This document shows, in pieces, positions 42,503 to 53,920 of a stretch of DNA of 64,000 bases. The notes below the pieces were generated by a model. The model was not told the DNA's origin, made no database searches, and saw nothing but the letters and a program-made list of their open reading frames with translations. Source of the stretch: Mortierella alpina (taxonomy: Eukaryota; Mortierellomycota; Mortierellomycetes; Mortierellales; Mortierellaceae). The position numbers and the translations under genes are program-made. Position 1 is the stretch's first letter, and each line of letters opens with the position of its first letter. The DNA lies in NCBI GenBank assembly GCA_029449245.1, contig JANATF010000013.1, positions 930,001 through 994,000 on the forward strand. Direction: 5' to 3'.

Positions 42503-45500
42503 ATGCTTTCTCACACCATGCATCCCGACAACGCCCTTCCCGAGTCCACCACCTCTGCTGCCGCCAAGATGCAGAAGCTGCACCAGGCCCACGACGACCA
42601 CGCTGCCGCCATCGCCCCGCCTGCCGCCATCCTGACCCAGCCAGACGAGCCCTTGCCCACTGAGACCGCGTCCTTCAAGCAGTCGACCCCACGCAAGGGC
42701 CCCAGCCTGGATCTTGACTCCATCTCCATGTTCCCCTCGTTGGGTTCCGCCTCGCCTGCCCGTCCTGCTGCAACCTCGACCTGGGGTGCTGGCCCCTCCT
42801 CGCGCGTCAAATCCAACCTGGGCGCTGTGGGTGATCAGCGCCGTTCCCCTGCGGCTGCCGCTGCTGCCGCTGCCTCTGTTAGTTCGAACGCAGGCCGAGC
42901 TTCGACCTCTGGAAACATTCAGGAGCGCATGCAAATCCCCTCGGTGCAGGTGCCTGGTTTCGGAAAAACGACCGTGGGGGACATTGTCAAGACTGTCATG
43001 ATCTCGTCTGGTGCCCGTATCGAATCTACTACTTCCCAGGCTACTGGATTGACTACGTTTTTGATCTCTGGAAAACCCGAAGCTGTTGCCAAAGCCCGTC
43101 GCGACCTCCGTTCCAGCTTTTCCAAAAAGGTAAAACAAGGCGATTTTCCATAGAAAGCGCAAGTGTGTGACTTGAGGTGTCACGGTTTGTGTGTGTCGTG
43201 GTGGGTTATGAAGACAAGAAAGGAGTACTTCCAACTTTCAAGGGATGAAGAGAACGGTGGCGGGCAAAGCTGTACAATCACAACACCAACACCAACACTA
43301 ACACTCACAATAACAGAAAGTAATTGACGAGACATGTGTGTGTGTGTGTGTGTGGCAAAGAAGGGGTTGGAGTATTCTCCTTCCCAGTGCCTTAGGGGGG
43401 GGGGGGCTTTTTCATCACATCCTAACCACTCCTACTTCTGTATCTGTTTTAGGTCACTGTCCAATACCCCGTCCCATCATCAGCCCGGCCTCATCTCCTC
43501 GGATCCAAGGGTCGCACATTGAACCTCATCCAGACAAAGACCGGCGTACAAATCACCATTCCCCGTCGCGAGCAGCAGGAGACCACCTTCGAGCCTGTCA
43601 ACGCTACTGAGGACGACCTGGATGCTGAGGAGGAAATGGTCTCGATCGATATCGAGGGTGATGTTGAGAGCATCAACGCTGCCAAGGAGGAGATTAATGC
43701 TATCATTAGCAAGGTATGTGGATCATCAAGATGCGCCTCGTCAGTGTTGAACTACCAAGAACCCAAATATTCACTATGGATTGACCTTCCCCCTCGCCTC
43801 TCTCTCCCTCTCTCGCCTTGGGCATCCACGTCGATCACGTCTATCAATTTGTAGGTCTGCAGAATCACCTACCGCTTGACCACTGTCCCTGCCACGTACT
43901 ACCCTTTCATTGCCGGTGCCCGCAATGTCAACGTGCATGCCATTCAACAGGAGTCCAATACCCGGATCAACATGCCTTTCCATGTTTCTTCCCAGGACGA
44001 TGACGGTGATGAGGACGCCAAGGACACTGCCATTGTGATCCAGGGTGACCGCAAGAGCATTCGCAGGGCAATTGAGCTCATTGAGAGCAGCTACAAGGAG
44101 ATCGAGCGCACGACCCGTACTATGACTATCAACATTCCCAAGCGTCAGCACCGCTTCTTGGTCGGTCCCAAGGGCGTCCACATCAACGAGATTCACGCCG
44201 CAACTGGATGCACGATTGAGATCCCTCCCGTCGACTCTACTTCAGACTCTATTATTGTCCGTGGACCCGAATCGGAGTTGATTCCGGCTCTGACTTTGAT
44301 CATGGAGAAAGCCAACAGCTCGCAGGTCGAGTCGGTCGATGTCACCAACGTGCACAAGCCTACCGCTGGTCGCAGCAAGGTCGAGCATGCCAGTCATGTC
44401 GCAAAGTATCTGAGCGCTCGCAACAAGTTGCGCAAGATTGAGCAGGAGTATGAGGGTGTTCAGATCAGCGTTCCCCGCGCCGCTGAGGGCCAGACCTCAG
44501 TCACCATCGAGATTGTAGCGAAGACCCGCCCTGAGGTCGAAGCTGCGCGCGTGAAGGTTTTGGACGCCGTCAAGGCCATGACGCCTGTGCTTTTTGATGT
44601 GGTCCATGTGGAACCTCTTTTGCACCGCCACATTGTGGGACGCAAGGGACAGAACTTGAACAGGATTCGGGAGACCCATAGCGTCGAGGTTATTGTGCCC
44701 GACACGAGCAGCGACTCACACGAGATCGTGCTTGTGTATGAAGCCCAGGAGGGTGCTGATCTTTCAGATGTTGCCAAGATCCGCGCTGCCTTGGAAACCG
44801 TAAAGCAGGAGGTTGACAAACTTGCCCATGATGCAACAGACTTTGCCACCAAGGTCCTGACAGTTCCCGCACGTTTGCACCGTAATGTCATTGGTACCAA
44901 GGGCTCTACCTTGAACGCCATCTTGGGTCTCGAGCCCACGGCGTCAGTTCGCTTGGGCCTGCCCCGCGCCGGCACTGTTGAGGCAACTGCCAAGAAGACT
45001 GGTACTCCCGCCTTGACTGAGGACTCGATTGTCATCAAAGGACCCAAGGACGAGGTTGAGCGTGTCGCTCGCGAGATTCAGGCCCTTGTTGAGGAGACCA
45101 AGCACCAACAGGTGATGAACTCTTACACGGTGACATTCGACATTCCCGCCACAGCTTCGCCCCATGTCATTGGCAAGGGCGGAGCCAACATCAACAAGCT
45201 GACCGAGCAGTTCCAAGTAAAGTTTGATTTGAACGACCGCGGCGCAGGCGCTGAGGACAACAGTAAGGCCAAGAAGAAGTCTGCCACGGACATGATGGAG
45301 GTGACGATTCAAGGAGTTAAGAAGAACGTCGAAACTGCCAAGGAGACGATCCTCAAGATGGTTGAGCAGATTGCAGATGCTACGATCGCCAAGCTCACCA
45401 TCCCTGTTGAGCACCACAGCGCTTTGATTGGTGCCAAGGGCCACTACGTCCGACGCCTCGAGGAGAAGTACGGAGTCAGGATCCAGTTCCCCAAAGCTGC

Positions 45501-46860
45501 GGATCTCCAGGATGACGAGGATTCGTCCAAGCTGAACGTTGTTCTTGTCAGCGGCGGCAAGAAAGGAGTCCAAGGAGCCAAGGAGGAACTCTTGGAGCTT
45601 TTGGACTACGAGAAAGAGAACAACAATACGCTAGAGATGGCTGTGGAGCCGAAGATGTTGCCTCACATTGTGGGACGCAGTGGTGCCAAGATAAACGAGA
45701 TCCAAGAATCGACACAGACACGCATTGACATTCGTCGGTCTTCAGAGTCGGACGAGAAGCCCGAGGTCCGTTTGGTGATTAGCGGATCCAAGGCGGGACT
45801 GAAGCAGGCTCAGCAGGCGATCCATGCGATTGTGGAGGCCCAAAAGTCGCAGGTGGAGGAGCTGGTCCAAATCGACAACAAATACCACAAGATCCTGATT
45901 GGCCAGGGCGGGTCGACCCTCCGTGAGATCATCGCCAAGGCTGGCGGACCGTCCGAAATGTCGTTGCAGGCAGGTCTGGTCAAGTTCCAGAGTAACACCA
46001 ACGCGGTCCTGTTGAAGGGCGACAAGACTGTGGTGGAGAAGATCAAGAAGGAGATGTTGGCGATGGTGGCGGAGCAGGACAACTGGACGACCTTGACGAT
46101 CAGCATTCCCGCGGCGCAACATCGGCAAGTGATTGGACCTCAATTCTCTCACGTCAAGGAAATCGAGAACCGCCACAACGTCCGCATTCAGTTCCCCAAC
46201 AACAAAAACAAGAAGGAGGGAGAGTCTGACAAGGATGATCGTGTGACGATCAAGGGTTTGCGCGACAACTGCGAGAAGGCTAAAACGGATCTGGAGGCCA
46301 AGATCAAGAGCTCTGCCAGCCGCTCGTTCAGCATTCCTAAACGCTACCGTCAGGCGGTGTTTGGCGATGGTGTGTGGAAGATCCGCAACGAGTTCAATGT
46401 GGTTGTGGTGCAGCCCCGCGGTGAAGGAGCACGCGGTGCTGCTGGAGGCAAGCGCATCGATGGAGACGAGGACAATGTCGTACATGGCATCACTGAAGGA
46501 CTCTCGTGGGAGTTATACGATCTCTCTGGACCCGCGGAGGAGGCTGATGAGCCCCAGTGGACGGTGCAGTTGCAGGGCACTGAGGCAGCGTGCGAGACGG
46601 TGGAGAAGCACTTGCAGGGACTTTTGGCGAAGGCTCGTGCGTCGACGCATGTTCTCAAGATCCGTGTGCCTACGACTTTCCATGGGCTGATCATTGGATC
46701 AGGCGGCAACCATATCAAGCAGATCGAGATGGAGTCTGGTACGACAGCCAAGATCTCGAGGGGCGAAGAACTGATCACGATCAGTGGGCCTCAGGAGGGC
46801 ATTGAGAAGGCCAAGCAGGCGATCCTGCGCGTTGTCAACAACTCGGACAAGCGTGCTTGA
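42503..46860 (+). CDS. SCP160: Vigilin/Scp160-type multi-KH RNA-binding protein
   Basis: Vigilin proteins bind many mRNAs and ribosomes at the ER and affect translation and chromosome segregation. Exons 42503-43129, 43453-43713 and 43855-46860 fit in phase: 1,297 residues. After a ~150-residue disordered A/S/P-rich N-terminus, KH domains follow in tandem. Well-formed GxxG loops include GSKGRTLN, VGPKGVHI, VGRKGQNL, IGTKGSTL, IGKGGANI, IGAKGHYV, VGRSGAKI, IGQGGSTL and IGSGGNHI. Other repeats lack the loop (AGARNVNVHAI, IGPQFSHV, FGDGVWKI), so some KH folds are probably structural only, as known for Scp160. Intron 1 has a (GT)n run and a ~12-bp G run. Confidence 0.92.
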
Positions 46861-48147
46861 GTCGGTAGATAAGAGCGTGTACATAATCATATAATGCCCA
46901 ACATTACAAAGACGGGCTTTTCATTCAGCTTTTGGTCAAGGAGGTTGTACGTGACTCTATTGAGCAGAGTATTGCAAGAGGAAGACGAGCGCGAAAAATA
47001 AGAAGCGGACGAATGAGAGCAAACTCAATAGCAGAGAGGGAGAGGGAGAGGGAGACGCGGACGAACCCGTTTTTGTATTTAAACACGTATTTGCGAGGCG
47101 GATCTTTGCGCAAGCGAGGGCTCATGGAGGAGCATGCGGTCGTGATCGCCCAGGGCACAGGGGCATGTGCATCGAGCGTGTGTGCAATTAGACATCGGAG
47201 CATGCGAAAAAAAAAAGTAATCCAGCACGCCCAGATCCAGAGAGACATCGCGTCCATCGCGTTGCCTCTCATCCGCTCGTTTTCCGGTCTCGCTCGCCCT
47301 CGTCGCTGTTCTCTCTCTTCTCTCTTCTCTCTTCTCTCATCCCGCCGCTGTGTCAGTATCCCATGGTCACCATCCCCTCCGCCATTGCCGCATGGCACGC
47401 TTGCCAGACACGCCTCACGGATCCTGCAGGATGGCGACTTGCACGTCGCCTGCGAGAGGGCGCCGGCTAGCCAGCACAACGCGGGCGCGCACGGGGATGT
47501 GGACGAGAACCTGCATGGCCTGCATGGCCTGCAGCCACTGCGGACATACCATCAGCAGCATTTCCGGAGAGATGCGTCTGTGCCTCGACAATGAATGTCC
47601 TTTGGGATTAGCCTCATCGAGCAATAACAGGTTTCTCCGGGAGACCAGGCCAGCTATTCGACCCTTCAATTTTCTCGCTATTGTATCCTGCTCAAGTTCT
47701 TGGCCAGCGAGACGGTGGGTCTCTTGGCTTCTTGCCGCCTTTGCCTGTGTTGTCTGTGGGCTGCTGGCCGCTGCTGACAATTAGGCAGGCAAATGGGCCC
47801 CGACATGACCCTGGCCAGAGTCGCAGGCCGTGTTTGCTTTCCAACCTCTCGTCATCACCACACAACCTGCGCAATTCCACATCAACAGCACTCCTCTGCA
47901 GACAGCCGCTTTCTCTTGCACACTCCTCTGTTGTCAGTCTCTCACCCAGCTTGCATACTTCCCGCGGCTTCTATCGCTGTCTCTTGCGGCCTCGCTCTTG
48001 TCTTGCTGTTCAGCTTTCACTTTCACCTAGTGCTTTTTTGGGGGGAGGGAGAATTGTCCGTTCCCGTTGCTTCTGTTCCGTCGTCTCTTTCTTTTGCACG
48101 CAACCATTCAGTCGACAGGGAAGATCAGCCGCTGCGACACGGGGGCC
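46861..48147. other. Intergenic region, vigilin to F-box gene
   Basis: 1.29 kb with no supported gene. Long frames on both strands overlap each other and show no domain. It contains short tandem CTCTCTT repeats (about 47310-47340), and the segment 47800-48060 is CT-rich, probably the F-box gene's promoter and leader. Confidence 0.4.
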
Positions 48148-49713
48148 ATGCCAGACTTTATCGTCCCTGGGCTCAACCCTCTCGAGATCCCAGAGATTAT
48201 TGCCATGGTTGGGCAGACTATCCCAGTGTGCTATAGAGTCATGCACTGCGACTTCTTTAGCCCTATGATCGCCTTCCCGACAACAGTCTTTGCGCCTCGG
48301 GATCTTCTCGCCTGCACCGCAGTCTCACGCACCTGGCGCCGCATCTTGCTCCCGATCCTCTGGAGAACGTACGACGGTGCTCTGATGCGATATGTGCCTG
48401 CGTCGGTCCTGAGAGCCAACAGCCTCTACTTTCGCACCTTTCGAGACCAGTTTGGCTACTATCACTCTGGGCCATTCCTCACCTCGGTCTTGAGTAAACT
48501 CACGGTATCCCAGCAACACGACTGGGCCGTGCCTCTGATGCTCTCCAACCCAGCACTGCGCCACCTCACCTGGACTGGCCTCGGCAAATCCTTCTCGAGC
48601 CTAGAGTACTCTGCGCTCGCAGGGCTCACCAATCTTCGGGACCTCTGCCTTTCCAACTGGAACTTGAGTGGCAGACAGCTAGCCGTTATTCTTTGTGCGA
48701 GTCCACGACTACGGCGACTGAGTCTGAGCTGCGTGGACGGAGCATTGGACCTGGATGGAATGTTGATTTTGTTTGCACTGGAAGAGATCAGTTTGGGCTA
48801 CATCCCTGTAAAAAGCCAATGCCTCCTGGATCTAGTTCAGTTCTGTCCGAGTCTACAGCGGATCTCTTTTTCGGGGACCTGGATCCCAGAGCAGGAGCGA
48901 GACCTTCTGAGCTTAAGTTCCAGGATGCGAGCGAGCTGTCCAGACTTGATCTCGATCCACTTTTCAGCTGCATATTGTTTCGGGACCAACGGATTCAACA
49001 CCCTCGAGGATTTTGAGTATGCGGCACTGGCACAAGGCGCGCATCACCTGAGCAACTTTGCAGCAGAGATCTCACATCTGGGTTATATGCTGACCGATTC
49101 TTTGATCGACCGCTTCGAATCCCTCGTCACCATCGAGCTCGGTATTCGAAGGGGACGACAGCAGCAGCATCCACATGATGGGGGAAGGAGGAGACGGGGA
49201 GCGGACGACCGGCACGATGAAAGCCTCTTTATGGACGTTGTAAACATTGCCCGCATTTTGAGCAGCTGCAGTCGGCTGCGTGTATTTCGACTCTCAAGCG
49301 CGGAGAACTTGATCGACATGGATGCGGCGCTGGAGTTGTTTGCAACTCCATGGGCTTGTCTTGGGCTGGAGGTGCTCTCCTTGGGGCAGATCTCGCTGCC
49401 ACCGACGACCCAGCTGGATTGTCGAGCTCTGGTGTCGTCATCCTTTGGCGAGTACGGTTGGTCTGTGCAGTCTCCACCAAGGTCGACAGATTCGAAAGGC
49501 GTCGTTTCGAAAGCTGCACTATCTTCCTCAACCCCCTCAGCACTGTGCGGATCGACGCTAAATGTTGATGCAGCTTTGCGCACTTCGCACCAGACAAAGG
49601 TCGATTTGTTGACCTTTGGATCTGAGTTCAAGCGCAAACTGCTTCCACAGGTTAGTCTACTCACGGTTCTCAGAGAGCTCTGTCTGAACCAGGTCAAGTA
49701 TGCCAGATCATAA
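48148..49713 (+). CDS. F-box/LRR-type protein
   Basis: A single-exon gene of 521 residues. An N-terminal F-box-like segment (NPLEIPEIIAMVGQ ... FAPRDLLACTAVSRTWRRI, about residues 8-70) is followed by leucine-rich repeats through the C-terminus (LTNLRDLCLSNWNLSG, SPRLRRLSLSCVDG, CPSLQRISFSG). Such proteins recruit substrates to SCF ubiquitin ligases through Skp1. The substrate is not predictable. The frame is open 27 codons further upstream, but the ATG at 48148 starts directly before the conserved segment. Large families of this type are common in Mortierella-like fungi (general knowledge). Confidence 0.75.
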   Translation: MPDFIVPGLNPLEIPEIIAMVGQTIPVCYRVMHCDFFSPMIAFPTTVFAPRDLLACTAVSRTWRRILLPILWRTYDGALMRYVPASVLRANSLYFRTFRDQFGYYHSGPFLTSVLSKLTVSQQHDWAVPLMLSNPALRHLTWTGLGKSFSSLEYSALAGLTNLRDLCLSNWNLSGRQLAVILCASPRLRRLSLSCVDGALDLDGMLILFALEEISLGYIPVKSQCLLDLVQFCPSLQRISFSGTWIPEQERDLLSLSSRMRASCPDLISIHFSAAYCFGTNGFNTLEDFEYAALAQGAHHLSNFAAEISHLGYMLTDSLIDRFESLVTIELGIRRGRQQQHPHDGGRRRRGADDRHDESLFMDVVNIARILSSCSRLRVFRLSSAENLIDMDAALELFATPWACLGLEVLSLGQISLPPTTQLDCRALVSSSFGEYGWSVQSPPRSTDSKGVVSKAALSSSTPSALCGSTLNVDAALRTSHQTKVDLLTFGSEFKRKLLPQVSLLTVLRELCLNQVKYARS

Positions 49714-49870
49714 GCGCCCTTTTGTGTCGTGACAAGGCCGCTAATGTGAACGGGGGGTTTTTTCTTTCCGTTTGAGGGCATTATACACTATTCGTTCGTC
49801 CTAAGGCTGCTATGCCAGCTCAGTATGCTTGAATCTTATTCCCGTAATACGATCGAATAATAAAAAATAT

Positions 49871-49897
49871 GACCTATATGACCTATATGACCTATAT
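49871..49897 (+). repeat. Three tandem copies of a 9-bp unit
   Basis: The unit GACCTATAT is repeated three times without change in the spacer after the F-box gene. It contains TATA-like steps but lies ~590 bp before the next start codon. No function is assigned. Confidence 0.8.
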
Positions 49898-50456
49898 CAT
49901 CCATGCGCGCCAATAATCCTCGTGGGGTTGTTGCGATCATGGTTTCCTCCTTTCTATTATAGGTATCCATCTACAGGCATAGATGAAAGCCCAATGTGGT
50001 CAGGATGTTGGAGACGAAAAAGTGTGAAACAATCCAGTGGGTCGCATGCATGTGCGGCGCCTCCTCTCGTCGTTCAACGTCCGATGGCTCCGCAAATTTC
50101 AGGCTCACATCTCACGCCGCTTTGGCCCATGGTTCTATTCAACTGATAATAATGCCTCTCATTCTTCAGCGCTGAATGCAGAGGGGCGAGAACTAGGTGC
50201 ACTTCTGGGGCGTCAAAATCACACCATTGAGCCGTCTCCAGAACAATCGAATGCGCGCGCAGCCACTCTCTAATAAAACGTAGGTACGTTGCCCTATAAA
50301 GGCCGCCTTTCCTTTTCTTCAAAATATCCTTCCCATCCTCTCTCCATTAACTGTTGTAGCAACTGTAACATAAAGTAAGTCCCTGAAAGTATACTAGCGC
50401 GATTTCTGAAGGAAGCATGGACCCTAAGGCAATGATGCGTGGTTCGCTTTTTAGAC

Positions 50457-50963
50457 ATGGTTCGCATCGCACTTTTCTCCAGTCTCGCCGTGGCGCTTAT
50501 GTCTGCACAAGCTGTGTTTGCTGAGGTAGTTCCCACTGGTACCTACAGGATCGTCAAGGGTGCGCAGCACGTCTCGGACGTTCGTGGCCGCAGCGGTCAG
50601 CCTGTGGCTCTGACTCCACCGTACACTGCCATCAGGGATGCTCAAAAGTGGGACATTATCAACAGCAACAACGACACGGTGATCATCCAGAACAAAAAGT
50701 CCAAGCTTTATCTCTCGGTCCTAGAGCCATTCGATATTTCTCGAGCAGGAGGCAGCACCATTACGGTGGAGAGCCAGCCTCATAACTGGAGTTTGGAGTA
50801 CAGTGCTAACCAGGACGCCTACTTTATTCAGTACGCTGGAGTGATGGGTATCGGACGCTTTGTCGTGTACGAGTCCGAGGTGAAGGCGTTCCCTGCTCAG
50901 CTGTCGCTTCAAGAGAGATTGGCATACGAAGACACTCAGGTTTGGAAGCTGCACCGGGTTTAA
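50457..50963 (+). CDS. Small secreted protein, beta-trefoil protease-inhibitor-like
   Basis: 168 residues with a clear signal peptide (MVRIALFSSLAVALMSAQAV, cleavage likely after VFA at residue ~22). The mature part is all-beta in pattern (VVPTGTYRIVKG, WDIINSNNDTVIIQNKKSKL, HNWSLEYSANQDAYFIQY, WKLHRV) with aromatic-rich, roughly threefold spacing. This resembles small fungal beta-trefoil inhibitors of the I66 type; the family call is inference. There are no cysteines in the mature part. A leader intron (GTAAGTCC near 50375 to TTTTTAG at ~50453) probably ends four bases before the ATG. Confidence 0.7.
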   Translation: MVRIALFSSLAVALMSAQAVFAEVVPTGTYRIVKGAQHVSDVRGRSGQPVALTPPYTAIRDAQKWDIINSNNDTVIIQNKKSKLYLSVLEPFDISRAGGSTITVESQPHNWSLEYSANQDAYFIQYAGVMGIGRFVVYESEVKAFPAQLSLQERLAYEDTQVWKLHRV

Positions 50964-51892
50964 GTAATGAGAACGAGGTATCGCCTGTGAGGTAGCAGCA
51001 GCGCTGGCAAAGTCGTGCTGAGCAGTTATCCTGTACGAGATGCACAAATAAAGAAGCATGTCAATGATTCTTTGTAGGATTAAACTGCGGCCAGTCAGAA
51101 ATAGGCCGGATGCCAGCAGAGGTGTGTTGTAAAAGGGAGGTCATGCACGATCAACGGCCATTGGTATAGAATCAAGCAACGACGCTTTAATACCCATGCA
51201 CACAAAGCAAACTATGCATTTAGCTCGGCTAAGAACTACGGCATCGTCTGAACTCCTGCTAGCCGTTGCTCTGAGGGCGACACGTCGACTCTTGGTCTGT
51301 GCAGGGCAGACTGTACTTGAACGCATTGAATTTCTCAAAAAGGATCCAAGGACTAATACCCGCGGCAAGGCCCAAAAAAGGCAGTGTGTTTATGATTGGG
51401 CTCGTCTACCACCCGGATGCCACTCTTGCAGAATAAACTCATTGCATCTTACGCGTTTTTCTCTTTTTAGTTTCTTTGAAGAAGGGCGCTCTTGCCTGTT
51501 CTACAAATACAAGAGCCATCGGGTGCTCTTGCCCGTTATACATAAGACAAGAGCCACAGCGATCACTCTCCTCTATATCAGATAGAGTTTGGGGATGTGA
51601 CAACATATCACATCCGCGTGAGTGCATCCTGGGCGGCTCAGTGCTTCTCTTTGAGTAGGCGAGGAGTCCGTCATTAAGTAGCTACAATTCTTGCAAGAGT
51701 TCATAAAAGGCAATCAAGTTCACTTTACGGACCTTATCGTTCATTGACCGAGCAAATTTCTTGCAGAGGCGTTAGCCACCTCGGGGACCAGCAAAACTCT
51801 CCATCGTCTAGGACAGAAATGACTCGTCGTTCCTGTCTTTCCGCCTCTCGTTCAACGATTGTTTATGAGGTTTCTCCCCAGCTCATCCTCAG
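50964..51892. other. Intergenic region
   Basis: About 930 bp with no supported gene. Short frames on both strands show no domain. AATAAA at about 51047 may serve the secreted-protein transcript. The right part may hold degenerate 3' sequence of the Fanzor-like relic on the minus strand. Confidence 0.4.
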
Positions 51893-53500
51893 TCAGATCC
51901 ATGGACTGTGAGAGAATATCGGCAAGCATTTGAACTGTAAGATGAGCTTCGGGTGCCGTTGCTTTGCCGCGACATTTTCAGCAGCCTGAGTTAAATTGTC
52001 CAAGGCCGCATTCCACTCGCCCTTGAGGACTTGTTCACCTTGCCAGAGTTTCGCCTTAAACGTCTTGGATCCGTAAAATCGACGCAACAGGGAAAAACTT
52101 AAGCTTGTAGATGACATGGTACCAGACCGACCTGTGTAGACTCGTGAATTCTGCGCGCTCTTGTCCTTGCACCTGTTGCTGAATTGTACCGGACAATTGT
52201 TCCCTCTGCCATCTTTTATGTCAGTGAATATCTCGTCACTGAAGCTGATCTTGGCTTGTTCGATTCATTGCTGCTTGATGGAGATCGACTTGAAGGTGCC
52301 AGACTTGATCGACATGCGCGAAAAACAACATCTAGATCCAGCGATCCTAGAATAGTCGTCGTGGCCGGACTTTTTAATCCTGGGTCGATACCGACAACCA
52401 CTGGGCCGTACATCGACGCTTTGCCCCAGTCGTTAACTGACACGTATGGAACACTGGGAAGTATGTTCAGAGACTTATTGAACTTCGCGGGGAGGGGCCT
52501 CTCACTTTCGAATGTCATATGGCGTTGTCCTTCTCGTAGCCGTCGGAGGAGATGGTGACTGTCAGGACGTAAGAATACGTGGGCTGGAATAATGAAGATT
52601 GCCGGGTGACCCGATCGTCATCCTCAAAAATGCTGAAAGCAGCCCGTCAGTGGTTTACCTGCTACAACAGGCCCTTAGCGCGTGGCTGGCCGAGTAGAGT
52701 AGGTCTTGGGTATCCTAATTCTCCAACACGTTCCAATGTGTCTGATACTCCGCCATTACAGCCTCTCGTTGGGCAACAGGGCCAGCTCAAGACCAAGCGG
52801 GTCAATGAAGCTAAGTTTCTCACTAATACTGTTCGTATGAACCTCACAGACGCGAGCCAAATCCGATGTGATGTGAACTGGGGTGCGTTGTGCATATCTA
52901 AGAGCGCGGCCACCAACTTCAGATGCAACTGCTCCTCTAGTTCTCAATAGAACTTCCAGAAGCATCCGCCCCGTGAAATGAAAGTGCTGGTCCGTGCATG
53001 TTGCTTCTGGGAAAAACGCCATTCTCTGACCTTGTGGCAAGTCTGCGTTCAGAATCCAAAAGACCGAGACAGGGTCGAACGTGGAGGCATTTCGTCCTTG
53101 TCATTGCTTTCAAAAAACGCTATGCCCTCGGCGCTTGATGCGAATGTGCCGTTACCAGTGACGAGCTAATGACAGCCAGGGTTGCTAAGAGTGGAATATA
53201 CGTCAAAAGTTGAAATCATTTGGATGCCAACATCAGCAGAAGTTCTCAAGAATTCAAACTTACCCTTTTTCTCAGCTCGCTAACGTTCCTGAATAGATGT
53301 ATCTGGAACGCTTCCTGGACTCTGGCAGCAATGGCCTTGATGAATTGAGAGAGACAGCTCTTGATGCGGCTGTTGCGATTTCTCGCTGCAGAGCGGTTTG
53401 TTTGACAGACTTAAAGACCTGAAGGAGTTGGAGAGGTTTCAACTCGAAGGCTTCCCAACACAAGATCGCATATCGAGAACGGTCGTGAATAAACACTCAC
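51893..53500 (-). pseudogene. Decayed second Fanzor-like gene
   Basis: Read on the minus strand, conserved patches appear in the right order but in different frames. First is a helical patch (FIKAIAARVQEAF, ending at a GTAAGT donor near 53240). Next is a segment (QRMAFFPEAT, HFHFTGRMLLEVLLRT, RTPVHITSDLARVC; 52756-53040). Then comes a textbook RuvC-I motif (VVVGIDPGLKSPATT, Asp codon 52384-52386), then the basic region FYGSKTFKAKLWQ with LILQF (51893-52117). Fanzor/TnpB proteins have this IDPG and FY-S-K/R-F series. The zinc finger and RuvC-III were not found and stops intervene, so it is a broken copy. It differs strongly from the gene at 22657-28189, so it is not a recent duplicate. The 5' limit is unclear, perhaps as far as 53820. 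Confidence 0.5.
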
Positions 53501-53920
53501 TGGCTTCAATGTAAAAACTGCTGATCTGAGAATGGTTAGCGTTATTTGGCAATGATTCCTATCGCAGAAAAAAAAAATGATATGGCAAAAAAATATCGAT
53601 GCTTTTGGCTACTCGGCACCAAGTCTGTCCATATAGATTCCCCGAAAGTAATCCCCAGCGACGTATGTAAATGCCGACCAGCAGAGAGAGGCAACTCACT
53701 TCGCGTGGAGCAAGTGACACGGTACCCCATCACTATTTTAACGAGACAGTCGTCGCTAAGGCTTTGGAAGTCATGGTGGAAAAAGAAGGTTCAACCTGCC
53801 GCAAGGGGATTGACAATTCGCTTTACCCTCAGCGCAGCAAAGATAAAACTGGGCAAGGAAAGGAGTCCATCTAACTCAGACACTTCGAGTAGAGCATGAG
53901 ATGACAAAACCCACGTTTGT

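Noticed and set aside
42284-43234. A 316-codon minus-strand frame opposite the start of the vigilin gene.
   Set aside because: It is antisense to the low-complexity vigilin N-terminus and has only G/R/T-rich low-complexity content.
46925-47784. Frames of 140-220 codons on both strands between the vigilin and F-box genes.
   Set aside because: They overlap one another, have no domains, and lie in UTR/promoter-like sequence.
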